From positions 1-53,546 of the forward strand of contig CAMEIT010000010.1 in the NCBI GenBank assembly GCA_945918795.1: a stretch of 53,546 bases of DNA, in the 5' to 3' direction. The DNA is from an uncultured Clostridia bacterium (GTDB taxonomy: Bacteria > Bacillota > Clostridia > HGM11327). Numbering within the stretch: the stretch's first letter is position 1; each line of letters starts with the position of its first letter. The position numbers and the translations under genes are program-made. The notes beneath the pieces are model-generated. The model did not search any database. It was not told where the DNA came from and worked only from the letters and a program-made list of their open reading frames with translations. Shown piece by piece: positions 40,527-47,668 of this stretch.

Positions 40527-41816
40527 ATGCTTATAAAAAACGTTGATATAATCACTGAAAATAAGCCCGATGAAATCATTTACGGCGCTTCAATACTCAT
40601 AAAAGGCGATACAATAGAAAGAATAATAAAAAACGGCGAGCCTCTTCCAAATGATACGGAAATTATCGACGGAAACGGAATGATTGCAATGCCGGGCTTT
40701 GTAAACACGCACACACACTGCGCCATGACGTTCCTCAGGAATTACGGCAACGATATGAATTTGCAGGATTGGCTGTTCAAAAAGGTATTCCCTGCCGAAG
40801 ACAAGCTGACAGCCGAAGCCGTATATTGGTTTTCAAAGCTCGCATATATCGAGTTCATAAAATCGGGAATCACAACGCACGTTGACAGTTATTTTTTCAT
40901 GGAGTCATCCGCAAGAGCAGTCGAGGAAGCGGGAATACGCGCCGTTTTGAACAGAAGCGTTTCGGGCATAAGCGACCCTGACGGAGAAAAGCTCAAAGAA
41001 AGCTCTTCTTTTTTCAGGACATACAACAATTCCTGCTCGGGCAGAATAAAATCGGTTCTCGGAGCACATTCAATATACACAAGCGATGAAAAATATATCG
41101 TCAAAGTAGTCGAGGAAGCAAACAAAATAGGTTCTGGTCTTGTCACGCACCTTTGCGAAACTCAAAAGGAAATTGACGACTGCATTTTACAGCACAATGC
41201 CACACCCGTGGAATACCTTGACAGAATAGGCTATTTTGACGTTGACGGAATGAAAATTGCCGCTCACTGCGTACACATGAGCGATAACGATATAGATATA
41301 CTTGCAAGGAAAAACGTATCTGCCGCAATCAATATGAGCAGTAATCTGAAGCTTGCAAGCGGTATAGCAGACGTACCGCGCCTTATCAAAAGCGGCGTGA
41401 ACGTATCTCTCGGAACAGACGGTGCCTCAAGCAACAATAATCTCAATATGTTCAATGAAATGCGTCTGGCGGCGCTCGTCTATAAGGGGCTCACGCTCAA
41501 CCCCGAAATAATGAACGCCGAAACAGTGCTTTCACTGGCAACCGCAAACGGCGCAAAAGCAATTCTCGATAACAATATAGGCGTTGTTGCCGAGGGCGCA
41601 AAAGCAGATATTGTACTTATCGATACAAATTCGCCGTCAATAGCACCAACAAACGAGCTTGCCCCGGCAGTAGTATACAGTGCAGGTGCAGGAGATGTAA
41701 ATACCGTAATATGCAACGGTAAAATGCTCATGCAAAACAAAGAGCTCCTCACAATCGACGAAAATGAGACTGTCTGGAACGTAAAATATTTTGCACGCCG
41801 TATTCTTTCCCGATAA
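40527..41816 (+). CDS. Amidohydrolase: SAH / 5'-methylthioadenosine deaminase-like
   Basis: A 429-residue metal-dependent deaminase of the TrzN/MtaD group. The metal ligands are all present: PGFVNTHTHCAM (H-x-H), VTHLCET (His), IAAHCVHMS (His) and GTDGASSNNNLNMFNEM (Asp). LGAHSIYTSD is the substrate-side segment. Family members deaminate SAH, MTA or adenosine to the inosine form. The ATG at 40527 has AAAGGA 9 nt upstream; the longer frame from 40449 gives a basic tail not seen in the family. It is 81 nt after the Gfo/Idh gene and may be the last gene of that transcript. A link with ahcY at 30419 is possible. Confidence 0.88.
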   Translation: MLIKNVDIITENKPDEIIYGASILIKGDTIERIIKNGEPLPNDTEIIDGNGMIAMPGFVNTHTHCAMTFLRNYGNDMNLQDWLFKKVFPAEDKLTAEAVYWFSKLAYIEFIKSGITTHVDSYFFMESSARAVEEAGIRAVLNRSVSGISDPDGEKLKESSSFFRTYNNSCSGRIKSVLGAHSIYTSDEKYIVKVVEEANKIGSGLVTHLCETQKEIDDCILQHNATPVEYLDRIGYFDVDGMKIAAHCVHMSDNDIDILARKNVSAAINMSSNLKLASGIADVPRLIKSGVNVSLGTDGASSNNNLNMFNEMRLAALVYKGLTLNPEIMNAETVLSLATANGAKAILDNNIGVVAEGAKADIVLIDTNSPSIAPTNELAPAVVYSAGAGDVNTVICNGKMLMQNKELLTIDENETVWNVKYFARRILSR

Positions 41817-41867
41817 TCTGCTTATTTGCTTTATATTCACACAGCAATATGCACTGTGTTCATAAAA

Positions 41868-41896
41868 CTGTCACATTCCGGTTTTAGAATTATAAT
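41868..41896 (+). promoter_or_regulatory. Possible promoter for the two-component operon
   Basis: CTGTCA (41868-41873, 4 of 6), 17-nt spacer, TATAAT (41891-41896). The leader is about 140 nt. Confidence 0.5.
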
Positions 41897-41920
41897 AAAT
41901 TGATGTGTCGGTATATGGGG

Positions 41921-41962
41921 CAAAGTCGATATTGAGGTATGGCACCTCAATAAAGCTTTGTT
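41921..41962 (+). other. Leader stem-loop before the response regulator
   Basis: TTGAGGT-ATGGC-ACCTCAA (41932-41950) is a perfect 7-bp hairpin, with an outer pairing CAAAG/CTTTG bracketing it, in the 5' leader of the two-component operon. No U-tract follows, so it is not a simple terminator. Confidence 0.5.
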
Positions 41963-42045
41963 TGAAATTTTATGTTTAATTATACCGGTATTCTTGAAAA
42001 AAATCGGGAAGGAGAGCCTTTTTACCACAAAGGCTGAAGTTAATT

Positions 42046-42729
42046 ATGGCAAAAATACTTGTTGCAGATGATGAAGCGGGCATCCGCAATATCATAAAAA
42101 AATACGCCGTTTTTGAAGGGCACGAAATTGTTGAAACAGATAACGGAATGGAAGCAATAGAGCTTTGCAAAAACGATAAATTCGACCTTATAATCATGGA
42201 CGTCATGATGCCCGAGCTGGACGGCTTCTCCGCGGTAAGAGAGATAAAGAAAAATTCCGATATTCCCGTAATAATGCTTTCGGCAAGGACGGAAGAGTAC
42301 GACAAGATTCACGGTTTTGAGATAGGCGTTGACGATTATGTTGTAAAGCCGTTCTCACCCAAGGAGCTTATGCTCAGAATAAATGCCGTTCTCAGACGCT
42401 ACACAGCAAATGTCGAGCCTAACTCTCCGGAAAAGCATAATATAGTCAAGTTCGGAAAGCTTACGATCGATTTCACGGGAAGATTCGTATATATTGACAA
42501 TAAAAAGATCGATATGACGCCAAAGGAATACGACCTGCTGTTTTACATGGCAAAAAACAGGAACATTGCTCTCACAAGAGAAATGCTTTTGAATAACGTA
42601 TGGGGTTATGACTTTTACGGGGACGACAGAACTCTCGACACGCACATAAAGCTCCTCAGAAAATCGCTCGGTGAATGCAGTTCATACCTTGTTACACTAA
42701 GAGGAGTTGGATACCGCTTTGAAGTTTAA
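42046..42729 (+). CDS. OmpR/PhoB-family response regulator
   Basis: A 227-residue regulator. The receiver domain (1-118) has the acidic pair D8/D9, phospho-acceptor Asp52 (IIMDVMMPELDG) and Lys101 (VVKPFSP). The C-terminal winged helix (about 130-226) has KIDMTPKEYDLLFYMAKN and RTLDTHIKLLRKSLGE with VTLRGVGYRFEV. It overlaps the histidine kinase gene downstream and is surely its partner. The target is unknown; the lipoprotein foldase after the kinase suggests an envelope-stress or secretion theme. Confidence 0.95.
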   Translation: MAKILVADDEAGIRNIIKKYAVFEGHEIVETDNGMEAIELCKNDKFDLIIMDVMMPELDGFSAVREIKKNSDIPVIMLSARTEEYDKIHGFEIGVDDYVVKPFSPKELMLRINAVLRRYTANVEPNSPEKHNIVKFGKLTIDFTGRFVYIDNKKIDMTPKEYDLLFYMAKNRNIALTREMLLNNVWGYDFYGDDRTLDTHIKLLRKSLGECSSYLVTLRGVGYRFEV

Positions 42730-44260
42730 TTTGTTCAAGCATAAAGACAAACGGAAAGAACGGATGAGAATCCGTATTTTTTCGTCAATGCTTGTTTTTA
42801 CGGTAATCGTTCTTGCACTTTTGTGGATTCTGCAAACTGTATTTCTTGATGACATTTACAAAAGCGTAAAAATATCAAACGTAAATACTGCCGCGGCAGC
42901 GTTATCTCAAAATATAGATTCGGGAGACCTCAAAAATCTCGTAAGCGAATATGCCGTAAAATACGATACCTGCATTACCGTATGGGACAGCAATTTAAAA
43001 CAAATAGCATCTACCTGTGTAAACAGCTATTGCCGCGTACACACATATCATATTGTAGGTGCGGCATATTTTTATAATATGGCTGAACAAAACGGCGGAA
43101 CTTACGTACAGCGCTACGGCAGCGGCAGACCGCCTGAAAGCGCGGATATACACAAGCAAGGCGACTCTTTTTTTGAAGATTCGGACTTTTCAAGTGTCGA
43201 CGGCGAAAATGAGAGCATGATGTATGCCAAAATTGTCAAGAGCGGCAATACGGAATATCTCATACTCATGAACGCCGTAATTACGCCTATACGTGCAGTA
43301 GTGCAGTCGCTCAAAAATGTATTTTTATTTATCGCCATTATAATGATTGTGCTTGCATTTGCGGTTTCGGCATTCATATCGCGCTATATTACAAAGCCGA
43401 TAGATAAAATAAATGCCTCGGCAAAGCTTCTGGCAAAGGGCAATTACGACGTTAGATTTGATGAGAACTCTTATTCCGAGATAGCTCAGCTTGCCTCTAC
43501 TCTCAATTATGCCGCCGCAGAGCTTTCAACCGTGGAAACAACGCGGCGTGAGCTTATTGCAAACGTATCGCACGACCTCAGAACGCCTCTTACACTCATA
43601 AGCGGTTATGCGGAAATGATGAAGGATTTCCCGAATGACGACAACCGCGAGAGCCTGCAAACGATAATCGATGAAGTAAATCACATGACGCTTCTCGTAA
43701 ACGACATGACGGACGTTTCAAAATACAACGCAGGTGTATACAAGCTCAATTCTGCCGAATTCGACCTTACCGAGCTTGTAAGAGATACCGCATTGAGGCT
43801 CAGCAAGCTGAACGACCCCGACGGCTACTCCGTTGATTTTGAATACGACAGGCACGTATTTGTAATTGCCGATGAGTTGAAAATAACCCAGGTTCTTTAC
43901 AATCTCATAAATAACGCAATCATCCATACAGGCGACGGCAAGCGCGTTACGGTTGTGCAGGATGTAACAGAACACGGCAAGGACAAATTCGCACGCATAT
44001 CCATAACAGACAACGGAAAGGGTATCGCACGAGAGAATGTAAAAAGTATTTGGGACAGATATTACAAAATCGATAAGACCTACAAGCGTGCTCACAACGG
44101 CTCGGGCTTGGGCTTGTCAATCGTAAAATCCATTTTGGAACTGCATCATATGCAATACGGCGTTATACCTGTTGAAGATATGCCCGACAATAAGGGATGC
44201 ACATTCTGGTTCAAAACAAAGATAACAAAATCCGAAAAAGAAGATAATTCAGAGGAATAA
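42719..44260 (+). CDS. Sensor histidine kinase
   Basis: Membrane kinase of about 513 residues. The first TM helix (SSMLVFTVIVLALLWILQTVF), a periplasmic-side domain of about 150 residues, and a second TM (VFLFIAIIMIVLAFAVSAFI) lead to a HAMP linker (SRYITKPIDKINASAKLLAKGNYDVRF). The H-box is ANVSHDLRTPLTLISGYAEMM; the N-box is QVLYNLINNAIIHTG, with ITDNGKGIARENVKSIWDRYY and NGSGLGLSIVKSI as G-boxes. Start uncertain: TTG at 42719 has GAGGAG 12 nt upstream inside the regulator gene; ATG at 42764 would also keep both TM helices. It overlaps the response regulator by about 10 nt. Confidence 0.93.
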   Translation: MKFNLFKHKDKRKERMRIRIFSSMLVFTVIVLALLWILQTVFLDDIYKSVKISNVNTAAAALSQNIDSGDLKNLVSEYAVKYDTCITVWDSNLKQIASTCVNSYCRVHTYHIVGAAYFYNMAEQNGGTYVQRYGSGRPPESADIHKQGDSFFEDSDFSSVDGENESMMYAKIVKSGNTEYLILMNAVITPIRAVVQSLKNVFLFIAIIMIVLAFAVSAFISRYITKPIDKINASAKLLAKGNYDVRFDENSYSEIAQLASTLNYAAAELSTVETTRRELIANVSHDLRTPLTLISGYAEMMKDFPNDDNRESLQTIIDEVNHMTLLVNDMTDVSKYNAGVYKLNSAEFDLTELVRDTALRLSKLNDPDGYSVDFEYDRHVFVIADELKITQVLYNLINNAIIHTGDGKRVTVVQDVTEHGKDKFARISITDNGKGIARENVKSIWDRYYKIDKTYKRAHNGSGLGLSIVKSILELHHMQYGVIPVEDMPDNKGCTFWFKTKITKSEKEDNSEE

Positions 44261-44329
44261 TAAGCGCATTTAACAATGAAATACAATATTGCTCTCATTT
44301 GCGCTCGAAAGAAAGGAAATGATACCAAC

Positions 44330-45439
44330 ATGAACATAAAAAGATTAACGGCAGGTATTTGCGTTGTCTGCACTCTTTTGTTTGCAACAGCCTGTGCTCA
44401 AAAAACACCTGACACATCTCCCTCCCCCACTCCGACACCTGAGCCTGACCACGACATACTGTCGGACTGCTATGACTTTAATCTTGACGAACACATAAAA
44501 TTAGGTCAATATAAAAATATCGTAATTGAAGTAAGAGACCCTGCTCCGACGCAAGAAGAGCTTGATGAATTTTTCACAAACTTCCTCGAAAAATATGCTG
44601 TGCTCAATGAAGTAACCGACAGAACGGTCTCAAACGGCGATGTCGTCAACATAGATTATAAGGGTTATGTAGACGGTGAAGCAAAATCCGGAATGGCAGA
44701 CACAGATACCGATCTTGAAATAGGCTCCGCCTCATTCATACCGGGCTTTGAAGAGGCGCTCATTGGTGCCGCAATAGGCGAGACGGTTTCATTTGACATC
44801 ACGTTCCCTGAGGATTATTGGAATCCGTCAATGGCAAGCGTTGAAGCAAGATTCGATGTTACAATAAATGCAATATACGAAAAAGAGCTTCCCGAGCTTA
44901 CAGATGCTTTTGTTGCCGAAAAAACCGACTACTCAACAGTGGAAGAATACCGTCAATTCATAATAGAAGAGCTGACAAAGGATAATCAGAATCATATTGA
45001 CAGCAGCTACAAAGCATCCGTTTGGGGAGAAGCAATCGCAAACGCCGAGGTTATCGAATATCCGCAGGATATGTATGATGAATACTACAATATTCTGGAA
45101 TCATCCATAAAGCAACAGGCCGAATACTATGGCATCACGCTCGAGGAATTTGTAAAATACAACGGCTATGATATGGACGGCTTCTATGAGTTACTTGATA
45201 CAAGATCAAAAGAAAGCGTAAAAGAGCTTCTTGTACTCTTTGCAATTTCAAATGAAGAAAATATAAGGATTCCTTGGACCGAATATCAGGAGCTTGCAAA
45301 GGGTTACTTTGAGAAGCTGTCCGTTGATTCATTTGAAGAGCTTGAACAAAAATATTCAAGAAAGGATATTTGCTGCGATATAGCTTTCGACAAGGTGATA
45401 GAACTCTTGCTCGAAACCGCAAGCCAGAAAATCGTGTGA
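44330..45439 (+). CDS. Trigger-factor-like FKBP peptidyl-prolyl isomerase lipoprotein
   Basis: A 369-residue predicted lipoprotein. The N-terminus (MNIKRLTAGICVVCTLLFATAC) ends in a lipobox-like A-T-A-C, followed by a Pro/Thr-rich spacer (SPSPTPTPEPDHD). The FKBP domain (about 85-195) reads GDVVNIDYKGYVDGEAKSGM, SFIPGFEEALIGAAIGETVSFDITFP; it is followed by a helical arm like the C-domain of trigger factor (LTDAFVAEKTDYSTVEEYRQFIIEEL). The ribosome-binding N-domain of trigger factor is replaced by the lipoprotein leader. It would assist folding of exported proteins on the outer membrane face. It follows the kinase gene by about 70 nt and may be its target or co-transcribed. A start at 44276 is possible but loses the signal-peptide pattern. 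Confidence 0.88.
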   Translation: MNIKRLTAGICVVCTLLFATACAQKTPDTSPSPTPTPEPDHDILSDCYDFNLDEHIKLGQYKNIVIEVRDPAPTQEELDEFFTNFLEKYAVLNEVTDRTVSNGDVVNIDYKGYVDGEAKSGMADTDTDLEIGSASFIPGFEEALIGAAIGETVSFDITFPEDYWNPSMASVEARFDVTINAIYEKELPELTDAFVAEKTDYSTVEEYRQFIIEELTKDNQNHIDSSYKASVWGEAIANAEVIEYPQDMYDEYYNILESSIKQQAEYYGITLEEFVKYNGYDMDGFYELLDTRSKESVKELLVLFAISNEENIRIPWTEYQELAKGYFEKLSVDSFEELEQKYSRKDICCDIAFDKVIELLLETASQKIV

Positions 45440-45440
45440 T

Positions 45441-45810
45441 TTTTTTGGACGCTTTTGGAAAAGCGTCCAAACCCGAAAACTTTAAAACGCTTTGCGGTTC
45501 CTCATCTCCTCGCCAAGAGTACGGCTTCGGAGATGAGGATTTACTTTACACGTTTATTTAAGTTTTTTTACGGAAAAACCATAAGAACGGCACATTTTTC
45601 TTAAAGAGAAAAGAAAATTTAATGTCCTCGAGCGATGACTACCACAGGCATCGCTTGAGGACAGCTACAAAGTATTTTAAAGTTTCGCTCAAGCCTTTTC
45701 AAAGGCTTGCGGAGTGTGAGGCAGAGCCTCACGAAAAAAGGCTTGGCGGAGTGTGAGGCAGAGCCTCACGAAGAAAGGCTTGGCAGGGTACGGGGCGGCA
45801 GCCCCGAAAG
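45441..45810 (-). repeat. Structured intergenic element, copy C (inverted relative to B)
   Basis: Reads on the minus strand in the same order as copy B. Its right-end palindrome (TTTGGACGCTTTT/AAAAGCGTCCAAA) abuts the lipoprotein stop codon at 45439. From 45443 to about 45708 it matches B with three mismatches by eye. Its left side carries more hairpin modules than B: two GTGAGGC-TCT-GCCTCAC units, each followed by ACTCCGC(C) and AAGCCTTT, and one GGGGC-TGCC-GCCCC (45792-45805). Confidence 0.88.
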
Positions 45811-45829
45811 AAGAACAAGAAAAAAAGTA

Positions 45830-45858
45830 TTGACAAAACATCAAAGTAAGTTTATAAT
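45830..45858 (+). promoter_or_regulatory. Sigma-A promoter for the ECF S component and coaX
   Basis: TTGACA (45830-45835), 17-nt spacer, TATAAT (45853-45858), both consensus, placed 20 nt beyond repeat copy C. The leader is about 100 nt. Confidence 0.85.
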
Positions 45859-45925
45859 GTGGGTGTTACAGATACCGCAGGCGGATTTGATAACAAAAAA
45901 TAAATTTAATCGCTTTTTTATGCGA

Positions 45926-45952
45926 AGACAGGCATCCGTTACAACGGAGTCT
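45926..45952 (+). promoter_or_regulatory. Bulged leader hairpin directly before the ECF S component ribosome site
   Basis: AGAC (45926-45929), a one-sided 5-nt bulge ACAGGCA-type, TCCGT-TACA-ACGGA (45935-45948), GTCT (45949-45952), then GGAGG at 45957-45961 and the ATG at 45966. An upstream pairing GCGGATT/AATCGC (about 45881-45913) may form a second stem. The placement suits a translational switch. I did not recognise a known riboswitch class. Confidence 0.45.
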
Positions 45953-45965
45953 GAGTGGAGGCAAA

Positions 45966-46565
45966 ATGTTAGAAAAGAAAAGTACAAAGTGGTTAGTCAG
46001 AATGGGTGTACTCATTGCGATCATAGTTCTTATGAGTTTCACACCAATCGGGTATCTCAAAGTAGGTGCGATCGAGATCACATTCATAATGATACCTGTA
46101 ATCATAGGTGCCATTACTCTCGGCGCGAAATCAGGCGCGATTCTCGGCGCGGTTTTCGGAATTACAAGCTTTATACAATGCTTCGGCGCAAGTCCGTTTG
46201 GTGCAATGCTTTTGAGCATCAACTGGTTTTTCACGCTTTTGACGTGCTTGATACCGAGGATCCTCATGGGTTGGCTTACAGGTGTTATTTTCAGCGCGCT
46301 GTATAAGAAAGACAAAACAAAAGGCAATGCGCTCTCGTTTATCGTGACAAGCCTTGTTGCTCCTTTGATGAACACATTTTTCTTTATGCTGTTTATAATC
46401 GTACTGTTCGGTTCATCCGAATATATAACCGAATTACAGGCAGGAAGAAATATTTTTGAATTTGTAGTTTGGTTTGTAGGACTAAACGGTGTTATTGAAG
46501 CAGCTGTTTCATTTCTCGTAGGCGGCACAATAAGCAAAGCCGTATACAAGTTTGCAAACAAATAA
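45966..46565 (+). CDS. ECF transporter S component, probably pantothenate-specific
   Basis: A 199-residue substrate-binding membrane subunit of an energy-coupling factor vitamin transporter. It has five to six hydrophobic helices, an N-terminal VRMGVLIAIIVLMSFTPIGYL (with the usual small-residue face for EcfT contact) and the loop LKVGAIEITFIMIPVIIGAITLGAKSGAILGAVFGITSF. The shared EcfA/A'/T module is not in the window, as expected for group II S components. Specificity is inferred from the next gene, coaX (pantothenate kinase), 55 nt downstream on the same strand; uptake followed by phosphorylation would trap the vitamin. Other vitamins cannot be excluded. Confidence 0.85.
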   Translation: MLEKKSTKWLVRMGVLIAIIVLMSFTPIGYLKVGAIEITFIMIPVIIGAITLGAKSGAILGAVFGITSFIQCFGASPFGAMLLSINWFFTLLTCLIPRILMGWLTGVIFSALYKKDKTKGNALSFIVTSLVAPLMNTFFFMLFIIVLFGSSEYITELQAGRNIFEFVVWFVGLNGVIEAAVSFLVGGTISKAVYKFANK

Positions 46566-46620
46566 ACACGATAAATCAAAGTACAGTCTGCCAATAAAAA
46601 ATTAAAAGGAATAATTCAAT

Positions 46621-47391
46621 ATGCTTTTAGTATTTGATATAGGAAACACGCACATAAAAATGGGCGTTTTCAAATCAGACGAGCTTTTAGTAAGCTGTCG
46701 CATGACAACGAGCACGCAGAAAACAACAGACGAATACGGTGTTGACATATTAACCATGCTCAGAGAAAAGAACATCAATGTTGCCGGCATACACAGAGCG
46801 ATAGTATCCTCAGTTGTGCCGAACATAATGTATTCATTCTGCAATGCAATCAAGAACTACATAGGCACAGAGCCTATTGTCGTAGCTCCCGGCATAAAAA
46901 CGGGCGTCTCAATAAAGACGGACAATCCTCGAGAGGTCGGCGCCGATTTAATTGCGGATGTTGCCGCGGCAAATCACTATTACGGCGGTCCGTGCATAGT
47001 GGTTGATTCCGGAACAGCGACAAAATACGAAGTCCTTACCGAAAAAGGTGAATTTATAGCCTGCGTAATTTCACCGGGAGTAGGTCTCATGGCAGACGTA
47101 TTGTGCTCGGGAACGGCACAGCTCCCTGCGATAACGATAAAAAAGCCTGATTCAATATTAACCTCCAATACAGTGGAATGTATGCAGGCAGGTATCGTTT
47201 TCGGATATATAGGTCAGGTGGAATATATTGTTGCAAAAATAAAAGAAGAGCTTAACATTGAAAACATAAAAGTTATAGCCACGGGCGGCTTCGGAAAGCT
47301 GATTGCAGGCGAAACAAAATGTATAGATATTTATGACAAAAATCTCACATTAAAAGGACTTAAGCTCATAGCGGACAAAAACAAAAGATAA
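46621..47391 (+). CDS. coaX: Type III pantothenate kinase
   Basis: First step of CoA synthesis from pantothenate. The protein has 256 residues of the ASKHA fold. LVFDIGNTHIKMGVF is the phosphate-1 motif, GADLIADVAAA and IVVDSGTATKYEVL the pantothenate/phosphate-2 region, and VIATGGFGKLIA the adenosine motif. The type III enzyme needs a monovalent cation and is insensitive to CoA feedback. AAAAGGAATAATTCAAT precedes the ATG. It is followed by a strong terminator. Confidence 0.96.
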   Translation: MLLVFDIGNTHIKMGVFKSDELLVSCRMTTSTQKTTDEYGVDILTMLREKNINVAGIHRAIVSSVVPNIMYSFCNAIKNYIGTEPIVVAPGIKTGVSIKTDNPREVGADLIADVAAANHYYGGPCIVVDSGTATKYEVLTEKGEFIACVISPGVGLMADVLCSGTAQLPAITIKKPDSILTSNTVECMQAGIVFGYIGQVEYIVAKIKEELNIENIKVIATGGFGKLIAGETKCIDIYDKNLTLKGLKLIADKNKR

Positions 47392-47395
47392 AAAA

Positions 47396-47434
47396 ACAAG
47401 TGCGGCGTACAGTGAAGTGTGCGCCGCATTTTTG
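47396..47434 (+). terminator. Terminator after coaX
   Basis: TGCGGCG/CGCCGCA (47401-47407/47422-47428) with a 14-nt loop, A-rich before and T5 after, 10 nt past the stop. Confidence 0.85.
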
Positions 47435-47501
47435 TTGCCAAAATTCCTTCAAAAAACATTTTTGAGGCGCAAAAAAATCAAATTCAACAACAAAAATTAC
47501 C

Positions 47502-47536
47502 AAATCGTACCCATAATCGGTGCGATTTCTTTTTTA
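47502..47536 (+). terminator. Second terminator-like hairpin upstream of the spoIIE-like gene
   Basis: AAATCGTACC/GGTGCGATTT (one G-U) with a 7-nt loop and a T-rich tail TTTCTTTTTT. It follows the coaX terminator by about 70 nt. It is either a backup terminator or the end of a short transcript; I see no ORF between the two. Confidence 0.65.
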
Positions 47537-47668
47537 TCACGATAAAACCGCAAATTATTCCAATATAGACAGATTTTTCGCTTTTTCGCGTAATTAAAAC
47601 GACACTGTTTTTATGGGACAGGTTATAAAATAAAAATATAATAAATCAATAAGGAGCGATATATTGTT

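Noticed and set aside
45707-46306. 199-codon frame beginning in repeat copy C
   Set aside because: It translates the hairpin modules and runs out of frame through the ECF S component; no family resemblance.
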